A DNA stretch of 64,000 bases from Lasioglossum baleicum. Lineage: Eukaryota; Arthropoda; Insecta; Hymenoptera; Halictidae. Under the pieces are notes generated by a model that did no database searches, was not told the DNA's origin, and saw only the letters and a list, made by a program, of their open reading frames with translations. The stretch covers positions 13,578,001-13,642,000 of the forward strand of contig NC_134941.1 in assembly GCF_051020765.1 (NCBI RefSeq), given 5' to 3'. The position numbers and the translations under genes are program-made. Below are positions 13,751 to 25,300 of this stretch, in pieces; positions within the stretch are counted from its first letter, which is position 1, and every line of letters starts with the position of its first letter.

Positions 13751-14044
13751 ACCGACACAAATTTTCCCGACACGGTTTTCACGGACTCCAGATTTGACCG
13801 ACAACGAATTTGATTCACAACTACTTGAGACGACCACAGTATGTATTATAATATGTATTATCATACAGTATTATCATATTGTGGTTGTCTCAAGTCGTTG
13901 TGGATCAAATTCGTTGTGGATCAAATTCGTTATCGGTCAAAATCGTTTTCTGTTAAAGGCGTTGTCGGCCAAAGTTATTGTCGGTCAAATCCGGAGTCGG
14001 TGAAATGTTGTCAGTAAAACCGTGTTGGGGAAATTTGTGTCGGT
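13751..14044. mobile_element. Foldback (long inverted repeat) element
   Basis: The two arms are imperfect inverted copies. The left begins ACCGACACAAATTTTCCCGA; the right in reverse begins ACCGACACAAATTTCCCCAA. They meet at an AT-rich centre near 13860, where CTTGAGACGACCACAGTATG pairs with CATATTGTGGTTGTCTCAAG. The right arm is longer and contains short direct repeats of the GTTGTCGGTCAAA type. No ORF. Confidence 0.75.
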
Positions 14045-14360
14045 GATTTCCTAAACTCGGTGTGGCAGAAACTTCATAATTTCCCTACCGAAAGAAAAAT
14101 CTTGAAACCAGTTACTCCGATCGGTGAATCGATTCTCAAAAATTGCTGCAAAAACCCATCCAATTCCAAAGCCGCACGACACCGCGCACTCTCGAGACAT
14201 TTGCCATAACTTCTCCGATGGAATTGACGCAACGTCGATTATTGCAGTTATATTATATCGATTTCCCAAGAAGCAGTCTCGCCTAATAGCGCCGAGCAGT
14301 AGCCGATCGGTTTCGCGAGCGCCGGTAGCCGGGCACAGAGAGAAAAACGAAGAGAGGAGA

Positions 14361-14419
<59 letters not shown>

Positions 14420-17400
14420 CAACAAGGATCTCTCTCTCTGTGTCCCGATGTTCGATTATAATTGCGGGTGAGCCATATACGGGGTGCGTCGCCGTGAATC
14501 CGGTTTCTCTGTCCGCGAGAGAGCGCAGGTTCTAGTTTTTGCTTGGATCGTGTGCGTGTGGATTTTTCTTCGGGATCGGGTTCCTGACGAGGTCGTGGAA
14601 CCATGGGACACCATGGGGTGAACACGTCCAAGCATCTTCCACCCCGTTCACGCCAGCCATAAACTCGTCCGACAATTGTTTTCGCCGTTTCGGGGCGATT
14701 ACGATTTACGGTCCTCGATATAAGCCTCGAACGATTTCAGACAGGTCTCTCTCCCTTCTCTCTCTCTCTCTCTCTTTCTCTGTCCGGGTTCGATCGTCAT
14801 TCTAGCAACGTTCGACACAGCACAAGAAACCAGGTTCTTCCCCGAGGAACTTTGCAGTCACGGCGCGAGGCACTTTTCAACTGTTTCGACCGAGTTTGCC
14901 CGACCGAGAGGGGATATTGATTCGTATTTGACGACGGGAATTGCTAGACCGTGATTTATGGTCGCGTTTCAGCGGAACGAGGACAAAGGATGCTCCGGTT
15001 TGGACCACCGAGGCGAGAAGTATTAACGGTTGCTTGGGAACGCTACTCCGAGCCAGAGGATTCATTATTTTCTATTGGAAATGTGATTTTTGTGCGAAGA
15101 TCCTTCAAGTGAAGGGAGTTGCATAGTCTAAAAATTTAATACATGTTCCAAGGGTATTTCGATCCTTTGAACAGCGAGTGAAAGTACATACTTCTATCTC
15201 TCTAGACACAATCGCCGATTACAATTAGACCAAAGCTAATTTCTGGGTAGTTATCGAGCGCGTGCACCCGGTGGCTCGTTGATTTAACGCACGACTTATC
15301 GGTGCTCGATAACGGTCCATAAACTCGACGATAGGGAGAGTCTCGTTTGACGTGCCTCGCAACTGTATCTAACAATGTAAACAATAGAGCCCGATTGCCG
15401 CTCGGCGAAACGCGATCAATGAATGCGCGGCGTAATGTGCCGTGGAATGCGATGCAGTTGCACTCGATCACGCTCCTTACTTGTCGTACATGCACTTGGT
15501 AATTCCTTCGGGACTGACCGAGTTTGGAAAACGGACTTTAGAACGACAGAGTCCTTTGACGACACGAAGCTCCAAATTTTTCACAAATTCCGACGATCCG
15601 AAAAATTCCATAATTGAAAAATGCAATGCCAGATTCCTCAATTCCGAAATCACGGAGCCGAATCACTCCCATTCCCTCTCGCCGTCAGCAGAGAATCACG
15701 CCCAACGAATTCGTGTCAGAGAAAAGTGAAAAGAATAATTTAATGTCCGCGGAGCAGATCGCTAATTCGAGGAAAATTGTGAGAAGAATTGCAACGCAGA
15801 TTGCAGTCGAAAGATGATCGATTAATCCACGTAGAAGATCCGAGTGCATAATCTCGGGAGGAAGGCGAGCAGGAATGTTACGTCGGGTCAGTTATTAGCA
15901 ATTAGATCGCAAGTGTTATAAATATTAATGTCGGTCGTATTACCGTGTCAGTTTCGCTTATGCGCATACGATTCGCACCTGCAGGAATTCTTGAATAAAT
16001 CGTGCAAATAATTGCTGGTTCGAGTGAACGTTTCGTTTCGATAACGAGAGTTCGCAGATAACTGTCCCCGTAATTCCACAGCGTGGAATCACGGAAGCTC
16101 CGCGTTGTCTCCATGGTATCTCGCGAAAAAGTGGCCCCATTGTCCGTCAAGAAAATTGCAGTTTCGCGGTTATGCGTTCCGGGAGAGTTCGCGTGCGATC
16201 ACGTCGCGGTGCAATGGCAACGATAACACCGTTTTAACAACTACAGGTGCAGTAACCGAGGAGAAGCGGTGCAGTTGGCACGATGCCCTTGACGAACAAC
16301 TGCAAATGCCATCCCGGCCTTCTAATTGCTGTCTGAGATCGCAGAGATCCCCGAAACGACGCGCCACGGAGAACAGTGAATTTTTCCGGATGGCAACCTC
16401 GGATTCAGCATCGGAAGAGCTGCTACGTTTAATTAAAAGATCGACGGAGGTTCATGTTTATGGCGGTCGTGGGTCTCCCACGCTTTTCCGGCGTCCGTGA
16501 AACGCGGCAGCGATTTAAGCCGCTCTCAAGGCTTTTCACCGTGCATTACGCGGATTAATAATTGCGCGGTAAATCGCGAAGACACGATTCGTCGGCGTGA
16601 AAAAATGTTTTGAAAGGAAGAGGAGAGAGTGTACAAGCAAGAACGCGAACGCGACGCAATGCTTGGTCGCTTTAATCTGCGGGCTGTTTAGCCATGCACA
16701 CCCCCTTGGCTCATCCTCTTTGCCCTTTCTTCCGCGTGCAAAAGCGGAGCTCTATGGAGCGGAAGACTCGAGAGGACATTCCCTTTTCAAACCCGTAGAA
16801 ACCACCGGGATTGTTTTCCGTAGAAGCGAACGTGCCTGCTGGTTACTCGGATGGAGAAAGATATATTCGCGCGACTGCACGCGGACGCGCGTCCTCTTCA
16901 CTTGTTGACTCGACTGTTTTATCATCAGCTTAATGAACACATTTTCTCTAATTATCTCAACAAACCCGGCTAAACGATCGCAGATGTCTATCGCGCGCCC
17001 GATGTACTGCAGATTGTCGTGTTCGTTGCTTTGAACAGCTGGGTCTCGTCGAAACCCGCGCGAATTTACATGCAATTTTATGTCTCTTTCGCGTAGCTTG
17101 GAATTAATGTGGAAATTGTCGCGAGGTCATTGATATACACATTCCTTGGCGAATGTTTCAATAAAACTGTTTCAGTAGAAGATTAGGCGCCAGTTACGCA
17201 AGCGTACGATAATGTCCTCCACTCAAATTTGATCGGGCACTCCTCCGTGCGTCGTAAAAGTCGGTGTGCACGTGGTCCTTTGTAGAAATTCGCGACGGTT
17301 CTCTCTCCCGGTTAGAGCGAATCTTGTCTAAAGTGTTACGAGCTGCGCGAGTCGCTCTCGCAGTCTCGCCGGCTTCCTCGGAATTTCGTTGTTCGAATAA

Positions 17401-19326
17401 CGACCTCCTACGCTTATCTTGATGCGAGGACACACCGTGTCCCCTCGTTCTACGACGGGGTACGTATTAATTTCCTGCTATTGTGCCCATGAAGCTTATG
17501 CAGAAGGATAGGACGGGACGTGAATGCGAATCGTCGTGAATAAGTGAAAGGACGCGGAGAGCCCCGTGAGTAGCATCCCGTTCGACGTCAAAAGGAATCC
17601 TGGAAATAAATAAGTGTCGCGAGCCGTTCCGTTCTGCGTCCTCTATTTCCTCGATGAAAGAAGCGGACGCTCCAACCGGACGAGATACTTCCTTTATCGA
17701 GCCGAGTCGCCCGACAAAATCGTAAAATTCGTGCGATATCTTATCGATCCGCGTGGTAAATCAATCTCTGGGATGTGCAAATTGTTTTTTAAAAGTAGAA
17801 GTGAGGAAAAATGTCGAGAATATGACATATGACACTCTTGAAATTGTATATAAGGAATAAATTATTTCGAGAATCCCGACTCTTTCGAGAAGAGCCCACC
17901 CCGAGCGGATACTAATTTTGCAAACGTAGGAAGAGTCATAATTTCCTGGTGCACAATTTTTCCCCGCCGCACCATGCTCGAAGGTGCATCTCGAATCGCT
18001 GACTGGCAAAAAGGGATCGACCTTCGCGGCGTGTTTCACTCGACCGGAAAAAAAGGAAGAAAATTGCACACGCCGGAGGCAGCAGCCTGAAAAGCATAGC
18101 TGTCCGAGGAGAACCAAGGTTCTTCAAACAAACTTGAACCCCGAGTGAAAAGAAAAGCTCGCTCGCGACTATCCTATCCCTTGCTCGTCCACCTTCTCCT
18201 TCTTCTCTCCGTTTGTCGGCTCCGTGTACGTGCGTGCTGAAATAATCGACAGCCTTTCTTCTCTCGTGGGTAGAGGATCGTCCTCGAGACTCTTCCTTCG
18301 CGGATCACGAGAATATAAGAATGGAAGGTGGAAGAGGAAATCGAGTTGAAATTTTTCAAATCGATGCAAAATGAATCAAGACATTCCAGATCCAGCATTT
18401 GAAGTTACACCATCTCGTTTCGGTAATAAATGCACAAGACCCTCCGCCTAACAATAACCAATTGTCTGAGCAACAAGATTCTAAGGATCCACAGCGGCGA
18501 TTGCTCGTACAGTAATAAGTAGCACAGGGGTTAACGAATTCGCAACAATCGCGTCAGCTCGAACAAAGGTGAAATCCTTTCCGAAAGGCGACGGCGCTAT
18601 TCTAATTCGCGGACGCGGGATGCACGCGATGCATCTCCGCGCTTCATGCATATCGCAACGGCAGTTTTCGCGAATTCTCATCCGGTGTTCCACCGTTCCT
18701 TGTCCGTCGGGACCATTGTTTCCGGCGTATCGCTTCCGGTGCTCCCTGTTTCCCATCCCTGTTCTTCAAAGCGATCCTTTCCCGTCGCGTTTTTCCTTCC
18801 CGTCTACGATGCAACCGTCTGCCTCCCATCCTTCTCGCAGTGTGTGTCGCCGACTTGTTTTTTCCTTTTTTTTTTTTGGGTGGGGTAAAATAGAAGTTTC
18901 GATTAATGTACCCAGGACCGGAGGCGCGACCGCGGAGAAACGTTTGTTGCCGCTTCACCCGTGTTTTTATATCTCGTCGTAAATTGGACGCATCGACCTC
19001 GGGCGACGCGACGCTCCGGACGATGTTTGCGTTCAAACACCGCCAGGGAAATTGCGAGCCCGCCTGACAGGGGCCACCATAAACAATGCCCTCGCCCACG
19101 GATTGCTTCCTTTTCGACGGAGTCTTGTTTCGAAGACCGATCGACGCAAAGGCAACCCCTATTTTCGTCCATTTGAAATATGTTCGAAAAGGATATCAAC
19201 GCTAAATGAATTCCATACAATGTTGAAATAACAAGCACCATCTAACAGGTTCATTTTTCATCATGTCGTAAAAATTGCATTGAATTAATTTAGTTTAAAA
19301 TAATGCGTCTGATCACGAGCATCAAT
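14045..19326. other. No gene supported
   Basis: CpG-containing unique sequence with a (CT)n run at 14757. Several frames of 60-150 codons occur on both strands without splice signals or domains. Probably intronic relative to the prominin-like gene. Confidence 0.55.
14367..14416. repeat. (AG)n microsatellite
   Basis: 50 bp of AG, the longest in the window. A (CT)n run of about 24 bp lies 340 bp to the right at 14757-14780. Confidence 0.97.
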
Positions 19327-19575
19327 TAACCCCTTGCCCTACGATTTATCCTATGGTTTCAGTGATTAGAACTTTCTTTGTAGTTCGTAATTTCCTAAAA
19401 AAGGAGAAAATTTATATCTACTGTATGCCTACATGTTCTACTATAACTATGCATTGACAAAATCAAAATAGAATTTCTTCTCGGTTGAAAGGGAATTAAT
19501 AGCAAAAATATTTATTAGACTCTGTTCAGAATCTTCATCACGAGTCTGACACGATATTGTAGGGCAAGGGGTGAA
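19327..19575. mobile_element. Family C MITE
   Basis: About 249 bp with inverted ends TTAACCCCTTGCCCTACGAT and, in reverse, TTCACCCCTTGCCCTACAAT. No coding capacity. Confidence 0.65.
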
Positions 19576-20291
19576 GAACATTCACGAACGCGTTCCATTT
19601 CAAAAAAATGCATTTCCCTGGTGTTCCAGGATTGAATAAACTCGTGAAAACTGTGGGAAAGATGAGCAGACACGATCGTCGCAGCTCTCCCCAGGAAGTT
19701 TCGGCAAGTTTTCGCCGGAGAAAAATCGCGGGCTATAGGATTTCGCGCACGATTTGACGGTGTCGTCACGAGAAAGAAGGCGACCCGTCCGAGATAAAAA
19801 TACCGGGAAACTTGTTCCACGGATGCTCCTGGAAATTTAGTCCCGGCTGCACGGGAGGGATACAACGTCTCCCATCTTCCCCGGGCTGGCAACCCGTGCA
19901 CGACATGTGTCTCGCAGGTGCATACGAGCGAGTGCATACGCGACAGTCCCACACACGTGTATCCCCGCGTCTGCGATGCAGACTTACACCTCCCCCTCTT
20001 TCTCTCCCTCGAGAGTGCAGTCGACTGCAGTCTGTGGAATCTCCGCTCGGAATCCGAGGTTCAACGCGTCTCTTGATCGCCGATTAAACGACACCGCTTT
20101 TGCGAACTTTTTTTCGTGGGATTTGCGACAGAAACTGATACGAAGATTATGTGTGCATCAATATACTATGTACATAACTCGAGTGGTGACTCTGGAGAGG
20201 CGCTAGTAAAAATTGCTGTAGCATTATCCAAAAAATTGTTTCCATTATTAAATGTGTCGCTGTCTAATCAATTACCAGCGAACGGACATTA

Positions 20292-20357
20292 GAGTTTTCC
20301 GTACTGCAAGAAGCCTGGGGAAGGAACGGCGTTGCATCGATTAAATGATTTGTATCG
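20292..20357 (-). pseudogene. Captured peroxidase exon 8 boundary fragment with splice acceptor
   Basis: These 66 bp match 43725-43790 with two mismatches. That source segment is the first 23 nt of peroxidase exon 8, its acceptor (CTTCCCCAG, minus strand) and 43 nt of intron 7. Both copies are followed by a family B MITE. Here the MITE end is complete (TTAACCCTTAGCACTTGAG), whereas at 43.8 kb it is clipped. The piece lies on the same strand as the prominin-like gene and inside its presumed first intron. Confidence 0.8.
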
Positions 20358-20363
20358 TGTTGA

Positions 20364-20803
20364 TTAACCCTTAGCACTTGAGTGGTGATTCAGGGTCGTC
20401 ACTAAAAATTGCTGCACGTTGCTATATGTTGTTATCAAACCAATTACTAAGCATGTAAGTATTTTACGAGGTGTTATATCAATTTCAAATTCATAAACAT
20501 TGAAAAATCATAGGCAATGGAAATATTGTTGGTCGAAAGAAATGTTTCACTTTCGAGTTTACCCTTTGCACTCGGATGTCCACTCTGAGGCACCACTAAA
20601 AATTGTTGTATTATTCAAAATATTGTTTACATTATTAAATATATCGGTATCTAATCAATTACTAAACATTTAGGTATTGTATGAGGTATTATACCAATTT
20701 CATATCCATAAAATTTCAAAAATCATAGGGAATGGAAGTATTCTAGATCGGAAGAAGTGTTTAATTTTCCAGTTAAAACAGCTCCGAGTGCAAAGGGCTA
20801 ATA
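20364..20803. mobile_element. Family B MITE pair
   Basis: One copy starts TTAACCCTTAGCACTTGAG, and a second starts TTTACCCTTTGCACTCGG at about 20562 and ends GCTCCGAGTGCAAAGGGCTA. Both contain ACTAAAAATTG and GAAGAAATGTTT-type blocks. A further partial copy lies at 20176-20280, before the captured exon piece. Confidence 0.6.
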
Positions 20804-20814
20804 TCGAATAATGT

Positions 20815-20900
20815 TGTCGTTGACTAAAGCCGTTGTCGATCAAAATTATTGTCGGTGAAGACTGTCTATGAAACCTGTGTCGGCGATTTTCGTGGGATAC
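20815..20900. mobile_element. Half copy of the 13.75-kb foldback element
   Basis: GTTGTCGTTGACTAAAGCC, GTTGTCGATCAAAATTATTG and CCTGTGTCGGCGATTT match the right arm of the element at 13751-14044. It directly abuts the family B pair. Confidence 0.5.
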
Positions 20901-21709
20901 GTCGAAGGATCGGGCAGTCGGGCGAGGCTAATGAATAAGTGTCTGAAGAAAAGTGCAGAGCAATGACGAGAATGGTCTTAATAAAGGGTGAAACAGAAGC
21001 AGAAGTCCGTCGTGGTCGTCGACGACGTTCCCCACGGAGCGCAGCTGTCGTGGAACGGCGACGACTTTACACACGCCGGTTGCTTAATGAACGAGACGAG
21101 AGCGAGTACGTGAGTCAGAGAGACGCGGCTAGGATCCGGCACAATGGAGCGACGGCTCGGTGCGTGGGTGTGCGTGCGTGCAAAACCGCCACGTCGTTCT
21201 CGTCCGGATAGGGGAACACACCGGGCAGAAAGTAACGATTCGCAGAGTACGTTCGCCCGGCTCAGGCGAGGTTCAATGCGAATAAACGGGCCGCTGCGAG
21301 CGACGGAGATAGACACCAAGAGAGAGAGAGAGAATCGGGGAGTAAAATAGTGGGAAAGCGAGTGAGAGAATAAAATAGTGAATACGAGAGCGAGCGAGAA
21401 AATGGGAGAGACAACGAGCGAACGCGGGAGTGAGCGAGAGGGCGAGCGACGAGTGTCGTTTTCCTCCCTCGTGAGTCACGTTTACGCACGCGGGTGCATT
21501 CTGCACGCGTGTCGCTCGGGTATGCAGTGCGTTAAATTCAATCATCAAGCGGGCAAACTTCGACCCGAATGTTTGCGACAAACGCGACGCGCTCGGATAG
21601 ACCCGTGAAGAGCGTAAACTGCCGGATGAATGGACTTGTTTCCCCGACGATTCCGTGAAAGGAACCCTTTGACCGTCTTCTTGAATTCGAACAAGGTCTT
21701 TCTGAAATA

Positions 21710-22392
21710 TTGGGAGTACAAATAAGTCTCCGCCGTTTTTATGTTTTTTACAAAGTATTGTCCATCGCTGGACACTACTTTTTCCCATCTTTCTGGCTTC
21801 ATCTTTTGACGCTATCCATGAATCGACCCAATTTTTGGTATCTTCATATGATGTGAAGTGCTGCTCAGACAGGCCACGCGTCATCGATTGAAACAAGTAG
21901 TGATCAGAAGGAGCAATGTCTGTTGAATACGGCGGGTGGGGTAAAACTTCCCAATTAAGTGTTTCCAAGTAGGTTTTGACCGACGCCGCAACATGAGGAC
22001 GAGCATTATCATGCAGAAGAATGATTTTGTAGTGTCTGGAGTAAATAGCTTTCTTAAACTTTTGAAACCACTCACGACAACTTCTCTCACTTAATGCAGC
22101 CTTACCATATGCTTCTACAAGCAATCGATGCGCCTCAGCTGCAGATCTCTTCAAATTAAAGAAGTAAATCAGAACTTCCCGCAAGTGACGCTTATTCGGC
22201 TCAAAACTCGACATTTCCGCACGAAAAAAATATACGACGCTGATACACAAACACTAATATTTCGAGATTATGTTGTTGACAGATTTGCTTTGTTGACGTT
22301 ACGATATGACGTCTTACATCTGACACTACCTGCCATAACTTACTGGTTGCGCAATCTGATTTCAAACGGCGGACACTTATTTGTACTCCCAA
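21710..22392 (-). mobile_element. Internally deleted mariner element with intact terminal repeats
   Basis: A 683-bp element bounded by TA on both sides (21708-21709 and 22393-22394). The left end reads TTGGGAGTACAAATAAGT; the right end in reverse is the same over about 28 bp, with few mismatches. A complete mariner is about 1.3 kb, so roughly half is missing from the middle. It encodes a broken transposase on the minus strand (separate entry). It lies in the gene-poor region left of the prominin-like exon. Confidence 0.88.
21725..22214 (-). pseudogene. Mariner transposase remnant, in-frame internal deletion then frameshift
   Basis: From ATG at 22214 the frame encodes the N-terminal helix-turn-helix part (MSSFEPNKRHLREVLIYF, SERSCREWFQKFK). 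It then jumps without a frame break to the catalytic C-terminal part (LLHDNARPHVA, PPYSTDIAPSDHYLFQSM). The last two Asp of the DD34D triad are kept with 34 residues between them; the first Asp and the linker are deleted. Near 21800 the normal C-terminus (KPERWEKVVSSDGQYF) moves to another frame, while the original frame stays open past the terminal repeat to 21273. It cannot be an active transposase. Confidence 0.85.
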
Positions 22393-25300
22393 TATATTAA
22401 TGTTAATAGTCGGTCTCTGTAGAAAATCCTATTGCGGTCTGTCTCGTCGACTATTCCCTCTCGAACCCCCCGATTGCACTATAACGAATAAATTCCCATT
22501 TCCGGCGCGTCCCGATGCTTTCAATTTCCCGTTAATTGTGCCGCCATCAACTCGATCAGCTTATCGAGAAAGGTAACCGGCATATCGTTGAACGCGGTAC
22601 TCGCGATTCTCGTTCGCCGATCAGAAACCAATATTTCCCGGCGTCAGGCGGCAGCTCCATTTCGACACACCTTTATGGCGATGCAGGATTACGAGACGAT
22701 CGTCCAAGTGCTTTCCCCTGGCCCGCTCGACGCTCGTACGCCAAGTGTCACGTTTATTTATTGTTTATTGCGCGCACACGAGTGCATTCGATACGCGGCG
22801 TCGATAGGGGCGCGAGTAAAACGAAAATAGAACGGATCGATCATGTTTTCAACGAAGCTCGACGCGCGTTGCCGGTGTTCGTGAAAACGGTGTGCTCGAA
22901 AACCGTTTCCCTCTCGAACAGTCTGCATAATGAATGGGGAAACCGAAGGATTGGTTTCAAGGAAATCAGACTCGCGCTGAAAACCTCGATTAAACCGCAT
23001 TTTCGTTTCGTCGGGTCAACGGTTCCCGGAACTTTCCATTTTTTCCTACCTGGCTAGCAGAACTCCGCGGATTCCTATCGTATCGAATAGCCTCATCGAT
23101 TGGCTCGAACCGTGCTGCGATTATTTCCAAATTGTGCAAGAAACTTCGCGAATTTCTATCCGCCAGGAAAGGAATCGGATCGCGCAAACGAGTTTCTCTC
23201 GAATCGAACGGTTCTTCGAGGAAACGAAAATCGCTGAACTCTTTCGAAAGCTCCTCGAAGCTTCTTCTTTTTCCAGTGGATAACGGCAAATCCCAGGAAA
23301 TGCGATCTCGGATGCGTAGACTCGATTGTACTTACTCGTCCCTTCCTTCTACTTTTCACGTTTTTTGTCGTCGTTTCACCAGCATCGAGACGGAACAAAT
23401 ACTCTTCGCTTTTCCGCAGCGGGTGGAGAGGCGTACGAGTAACGAGCGTTCTTATTTGTACACTCTTGCGCCGAGGTCCCTCTTTGTCCCAAGCACTCGG
23501 GCCTGCTCTTAATTGCGCCCCGGCTTCGGCTCTTTAATCGCCGTAGATTAAAGGTCACCGGGGACCTTTGCATCGCGCTGCTGCGAAACGTTTCTGACAC
23601 TGCGAAGAATGGCCACGCCAAGCTCTCTGACAACACCGGAAACGAGGCTACTTCTCGCAGCGAGTTGCTGGGAAACATTTTTGTTAATTGTCGTCCACAG
23701 ATATTTCGATTAGTATCCCTCTCTCCGAGTTCGTTATCATCGTTAAGAGAATGTTGCCATTTCTCGCGTTTCACTGCACTTCGGGAATTTTTTACTGCGA
23801 AACCGGTCAACGAATCTTCATGAAACTTTACAGGGTTGTTTGTACATATGTAGACATCATTCATACATTTTTATGCATCGATATCATCAAAATTGTAATA
23901 ATTATCTTTAGAAAGCATTGCACAAGACATTTAAAGCGGTGGTCAGAGTCCCCGAACTCGCTTTTAAAAAATAAAATTGCACGAGTAATACGCTTTTGTT
24001 CGTCTGATGCAACGTTTCAGGTGGAAAGGCAAAGTGCGTGGAGCGGTTCGGAAATGGGAAACCGATTTTTCGGGCGTTCCTATCGAACAGAGGCGAGCGA
24101 CTATAGTCGAATATGTACTTCGCGGGCTAGATCCGACAATTTAATGGAGAGCCGGGTTGCTTTCACGGGGATTTACGATGCTGTCGGGTCTGTCGCGGGC
24201 CAAAGTCCGGCCCACCGAAACGTAGGAGGAGCCCCGTGGAAGTAACGAAGCGAAGTCGCGATGACAAAGAGAGACGTTAATGAGCCAGACGGCGGCGGAA
24301 TTGAATTCGATGTCGCACAAACGCTCTCGAACCCCCCCAAGCTACCCCACCCTCTCTCGATTCGTCGGCCATTCGCCACCGAATTCCAGCGAACGTTTCC
24401 TGCCTCTGTGCACGACGTAGCTAGATTGCGATCCATTCCGGGCTTCCTTCAAGGTTCCCGTAGCCGTGAAACGGGTCCCGTTTAAACGCTGCCAAGTGGA
24501 TCGATTTCGCCAGGCTCCGACTCTCTCCGTTTGCTAGGATCCGCCACGACAATGGCTTAAATTCGACAGCGACTTCCGAGATCGGTGAAGTTACTCTGAT
24601 TCTTATTCTACTTCTCGCGCTTAATTTTCCAACCGACTCCCAGGGATTTTTATCGCGATTTTATCTTATTCATCCACCGCTTTCGAAACTAAGCGCGGAG
24701 AACGTCTTGTTAGGGGATGCTGGCTCGGATTTAAATGAATGCCAGAAGCGACGTAAATTATTATCAAACCGGTATACGTCGTAGACTCGCGCTATGGCTC
24801 GTATCGCAGCATGGACGGCTCGCGAAGTATGACAGCGAGCGGGATTAACTATTCATTAAATTCTCGGCAGAGGAGCAACGTCAGAGATAATTCAACGAAC
24901 GCCACACGACGGTATCGCTCGAGATACAGTAGAACGATTTATTTTTAAATGAGAAAGCCGACTATTCGCTCGTGTATTAACCCTTTCACCCTAGAAGGTT
25001 TTTATTCCATATAATCTTTGCTACACTATTCACATGGAATTGAACCTGTTTTCTCATGCATTTCAAGTTTTAGCGATTTCTAGAATACAGAAGAATTTAA
25101 TCATTTGATAACTGTTTCAAAAAATTCGAGTCCAAAGGGTCAAGCTTCGCGAGCTTGGCATGAACAAAGCTGCGGTAATTTCACTGCTCGATCCCGGGCG
25201 ATCCAAGTAAATCATATCTCCCGACTTTCCCGGAGGAACGTGACGAGACTTCCGGTCCATTCGCGTATGTTTTAGCTCCACTTTTCTAAAAGTGAAGAAT

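Noticed and set aside
22536..23057. 173-codon plus-strand frame right of the mariner
   Set aside because: No motif, and not related to the transposase.
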